From Roseomonas indoligenes (GTDB taxonomy: Bacteria; Pseudomonadota; Alphaproteobacteria; Acetobacterales; Acetobacteraceae), in contig NZ_JAGIZA010000007.1 in assembly GCF_017813365.1 (NCBI RefSeq), positions 169,038-233,037 of the forward strand: a stretch of 64,000 bases of DNA. Direction: 5' to 3'. Positions 61,780-64,000 of this stretch are shown piece by piece (the stretch's first letter is position 1; each line of letters opens with the position of its first letter). The translations under genes were made by a program, and so were the position numbers. The notes under the pieces are model-generated. The model had not been told where the DNA came from. It saw only the letters and a list, made by a program, of their open reading frames with translations, and ran no database searches.

Positions 61780-62855
61780 GCCGCGCGGCGGAGGTGCGCT
61801 TCGAGCGCGTGTGGAAGCGCTTCGGTGCCGGAAACGTCGCCGTGCGGGACGTCTCCTTCACCGTGCCGGCGGGAACGCTCTGCACCCTGCTCGGGCCCTC
61901 GGGCTGCGGCAAGACGACGACGCTGCGGATGATCGCGGGGCTGGAATACCCGAGCGAGGGGCGCGTGCTGATCGGCGGCCGGGACGTCTCCGCCCTGCCG
62001 CCGGCGGAACGCGACGTCTCCATGGTGTTCCAGTCCTACGCGCTGTTCCCGCATATGACCGTGCTGGAGAATGTCTGCTACGGCCTCACCGTCTCGCGCC
62101 GGCCGAAGCGGGAGGCGATGGGGGCGGGCCGTGCCGCGCTGGAGAGCGTGGGGCTGGCCGGCTTCGAGGCCCGCCTGCCCTCGGAGCTCTCCGGCGGGCA
62201 GCAGCAGCGCGTGGCGGTTGCGCGCGCCCTGGTGCTGGAGCCTTCTGTCCTCCTGTTCGACGAGCCCCTCTCGAACCTCGATGCAAGGCTGCGCCGCAAG
62301 ATGCGGGAGGAGATCCGCGACCTGCAGCAGCGGCTCGGCGTCACCGTGGTCTATGTCACGCATGACCAAGCGGAAGCGCTGGCCATCTCCGACAAGATCA
62401 TCGTCATGAACCAGGCGGTGATCGCGCAGGAGGGCACCCCGCGGGAGCTCTATGCGAGCCCGGCCAGCGCCTTCGTGGCCGGCTTCGTGGGCGAGGCGAA
62501 CCGCATTCCCGCAAGACTGCGCCGCCTGGACGACGTGGATGCCGAGGTCTCGATCGGCGAGGCGCGGCTGGTCCTTCCCCATCGCGGCCTGCCGGACGGG
62601 CCGGCGGAACTGGCGCTGCGGCCGGAGGCGATCGCCCTGCTGGGTCCGGCGGACCCCGCGGCGATGCTGGAGGGCGCGGTCTCCAAGGCGGCCTATCTTG
62701 GCGGCGTGATCGAGTACACGGTCGCCACGCCACTCGGGGAGATCTTCGTCGTCTCCTCCTCCGCCGGGTCTGCCCCGGGCGCCGGGGATGCGGTCGGGTT
62801 GAGTTTCGGCAGGCATGGCGCCGCGCTCCTGCCCGGCAGCCGTGAGGCCCCGTAG
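61776..62855 (+). CDS. ABC transporter ATPase of the second importer
   Basis: 359 residues. Walker A GPSGCGKT at 40-47, VFQSYALFPHMTV, LSGGQQQR, FDEPLSNLDARLR, YVTHDQAEA, and a TOBE_2 tail (ALRPEAIALLG). ATG overlaps the permease stop (ATGA). Energises the 59581 permease. Confidence 0.94.
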   Translation: MSRAAEVRFERVWKRFGAGNVAVRDVSFTVPAGTLCTLLGPSGCGKTTTLRMIAGLEYPSEGRVLIGGRDVSALPPAERDVSMVFQSYALFPHMTVLENVCYGLTVSRRPKREAMGAGRAALESVGLAGFEARLPSELSGGQQQRVAVARALVLEPSVLLFDEPLSNLDARLRRKMREEIRDLQQRLGVTVVYVTHDQAEALAISDKIIVMNQAVIAQEGTPRELYASPASAFVAGFVGEANRIPARLRRLDDVDAEVSIGEARLVLPHRGLPDGPAELALRPEAIALLGPADPAAMLEGAVSKAAYLGGVIEYTVATPLGEIFVVSSSAGSAPGAGDAVGLSFGRHGAALLPGSREAP

Positions 62856-62909
62856 CGCGTTCCCCTGCGCGGGGCTTCTGAACACAAGGGTTATCGAGGA
62901 AACAACCGG

Positions 62910-63875
62910 ATGAACCGTCGCAGCCTTCTCACCGCCGGTGCTGTCCTGGCGGCCGCTCCCGCCCGGGCGCAGGCCGATTATCCCACCCGCCCCGTCCGCC
63001 TGCTCGTCGGCTTCCCGCCCGGCGGTGGCGTGGATCTGACGGCCCGCCCGCTCCTGCCGCATCTCCAGCCGCGTCTCGGGCAGCCCGTCGTGGTGGAGAA
63101 CCGGCCGGGCGCCAACGGCAATCTGGCGGTGGAGGCCGCCTGCAAGGCGCCGGCCGACGGATACACCCTGCTCGTCGGCAATACAGGCCCGATGGCAGCC
63201 AACCACGCGCTCTACCGCAGCCTGCCCTTCGATACGCAGCGCGACCTGACGCCGGTCGCGCAGCTCATCTCCACGCCCCTGGTCCTGGTGGTCTCGCCCG
63301 CGCTCGGCGTGAACAGCCTGCAGGAACTGCTGGCGATGGCGCGCGCCAGGCCGGGCGAGCTGAACATGGGAACGGGCGGCAATGGCGGATCGCCGCACCT
63401 CTGCCTGGAGGCGATCAAGCAGCGGGAGGGGCTGGATATCGTCCATGTTCCCTATCGCGGTTCAGCCCCCGCGCTGCAGGACCTGATCGGGGGGCGCATC
63501 CAGCTGATGATCGACACCTACAACCTCTTCCGAGGCGCGCATGAGGCCGGGCAGGTCAAGGTGCTGGCCATCAGTAGCCTGCAGCGTCATCCCTCCCTGC
63601 CGGATGTCCCGACGATGGATGAGGCGGGGCTTCGCGGCTTCGAATCCGTCGGCTGGGTCGGCCTCTTCGCGCCCGCAGCCACTCCGGCGCCGGTCTTGGA
63701 CAAGCTGGAGGAGGCGGTGCGCGGCGCCCTGACAGGAACGGACCTGCCGCAGACCTACCTCGCACAAGGTGGGCTGCCGAGCTTTGCCGGGCGGAAGGCC
63801 TTCGGGGATCTTGTCACGAGGGACCGCCAGCGTCTTGGCGAACTGATCCGCAAGGTGGGTGTAAGCCTGGACTGA
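62910..63875 (+). CDS. Bug/TctC-family periplasmic solute receptor
   Basis: 321 residues. Signal MNRRSLLTAGAVLAAAPARAQA. Bug blocks: LLVGFPPGGGVDLTARPLL, VVENRPGANGNLAVEAACKAPADGYTLL, NMGTGGNGGSPHLC, HVPYRGSAPALQDLIGGRI, LPDVPTMDEAGL. AGGAAACAACCGG precedes the ATG. It follows the second ABC importer by 54 bp but belongs to another transporter class and has no membrane partner here, so it is another orphan receptor. Confidence 0.93.
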   Translation: MNRRSLLTAGAVLAAAPARAQADYPTRPVRLLVGFPPGGGVDLTARPLLPHLQPRLGQPVVVENRPGANGNLAVEAACKAPADGYTLLVGNTGPMAANHALYRSLPFDTQRDLTPVAQLISTPLVLVVSPALGVNSLQELLAMARARPGELNMGTGGNGGSPHLCLEAIKQREGLDIVHVPYRGSAPALQDLIGGRIQLMIDTYNLFRGAHEAGQVKVLAISSLQRHPSLPDVPTMDEAGLRGFESVGWVGLFAPAATPAPVLDKLEEAVRGALTGTDLPQTYLAQGGLPSFAGRKAFGDLVTRDRQRLGELIRKVGVSLD

Positions 63876-64000
63876 TTCCGGGTGGCCGCACATTCTGGAC
63901 TGCCCGGCAGGATGGGCAGGATTGGCTATGTGCTAGGGCCGAGCGACTGGCCGGCATCTGGATCGGGGCGGATCTCTGGGCTGACGACCGACGACGGGAG
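63876..64000. other. Right edge of window, no supported gene
   Basis: A frame opens at ATG 63912 (MGRIGYVLGPSDWPASG...) and runs off the edge, with no recognisable motif and only a weak ribosome binding site (GGCAGG). Too short to judge. Confidence 0.4.

Overview
The window looks like chromosome of a very GC-rich alphaproteobacterium, most probably Acetobacteraceae (Roseomonas-like). The reasons are the extreme G+C, the number of solitary Bug/TctC-type receptors, an IalB-family protein, a Caulobacter-type cpa/tad pilus locus, and protein sequences that read as alphaproteobacterial. This is inference; no rRNA or other marker gene lies here. I found no tRNA, rRNA, CRISPR array or prophage.

Layout. 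1-6.2 kb: housekeeping genes (argG, rlmN coupled to an IalB-family gene, hpf), a partial membrane protein at the left edge, a cluster of small palindromes and the remnant of a CPA1 Na+/H+ antiporter. 6.2-10.6 kb: a methyltransferase, a YdcF-like protein, and an amidohydrolase with a Bug receptor. 10.8-16.1 kb: a LysR regulator divergent from a polyamine-type ABC importer (ATPase, binding protein, two permeases). 16.1-20.3 kb: an MHS-family transporter, thrC, a histidine phosphatase and an Asp/Glu racemase. 20.4-22.3 kb: a compositionally different patch with a Crp/Fnr regulator, a cupin and a short helical ORF. 22.3-31.3 kb: ABM monooxygenase, CinA domain, fused HyuA-HyuB (5-oxoprolinase type) with a Bug receptor and a metallo-beta-lactamase, VOC protein, DUF2125 protein and ChaC. 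31.33-32.06 kb: a decayed IS630-type element with its TA duplication.

32.1-44.5 kb is a complete tad/cpa tight-adherence pilus locus. It contains an Flp pilin gene of only 55 codons (40677-40844), prepilin peptidase, CpaB, secretin, a miniature CpaD-like lipoprotein, CpaE, the CpaF ATPase, TadB, TadC and TadD on the minus strand. Next come TadE and TadG pseudopilins, a GT87-type glycosyltransferase, and a second TadE-like gene on the opposite strand. 44.9-48.5 kb: polyol dehydrogenase and FGGY kinase convergent with a SorC regulator. 48.7-54.2 kb: ugpB-ugpA-ugpE-ugpQ without an ATPase gene, followed by phoD. 54.3-63.9 kb: two tandem iron(III)/phosphonate-type ABC importers, each with binding protein, fused double permease and ATPase, then a third Bug receptor.

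Functional reading. The right half is a carbon and organophosphate acquisition region next to a surface-attachment pilus; the left half is housekeeping plus scavenging transporters. Two features go beyond ordinary annotation. A 15-bp pattern, GAATTACAnnTGTnT, occurs once in the promoter region of the dehydrogenase/kinase genes and once between sorC and ugpB, so one SorC protein may control both. There is also an apparent strand-composition switch at the IS remnant: to its left the + strand is G-rich whichever strand is coding, and to its right this bias is gone. A family of very stable hairpins centred on GAATTC recurs in intergenic gaps of the left half.
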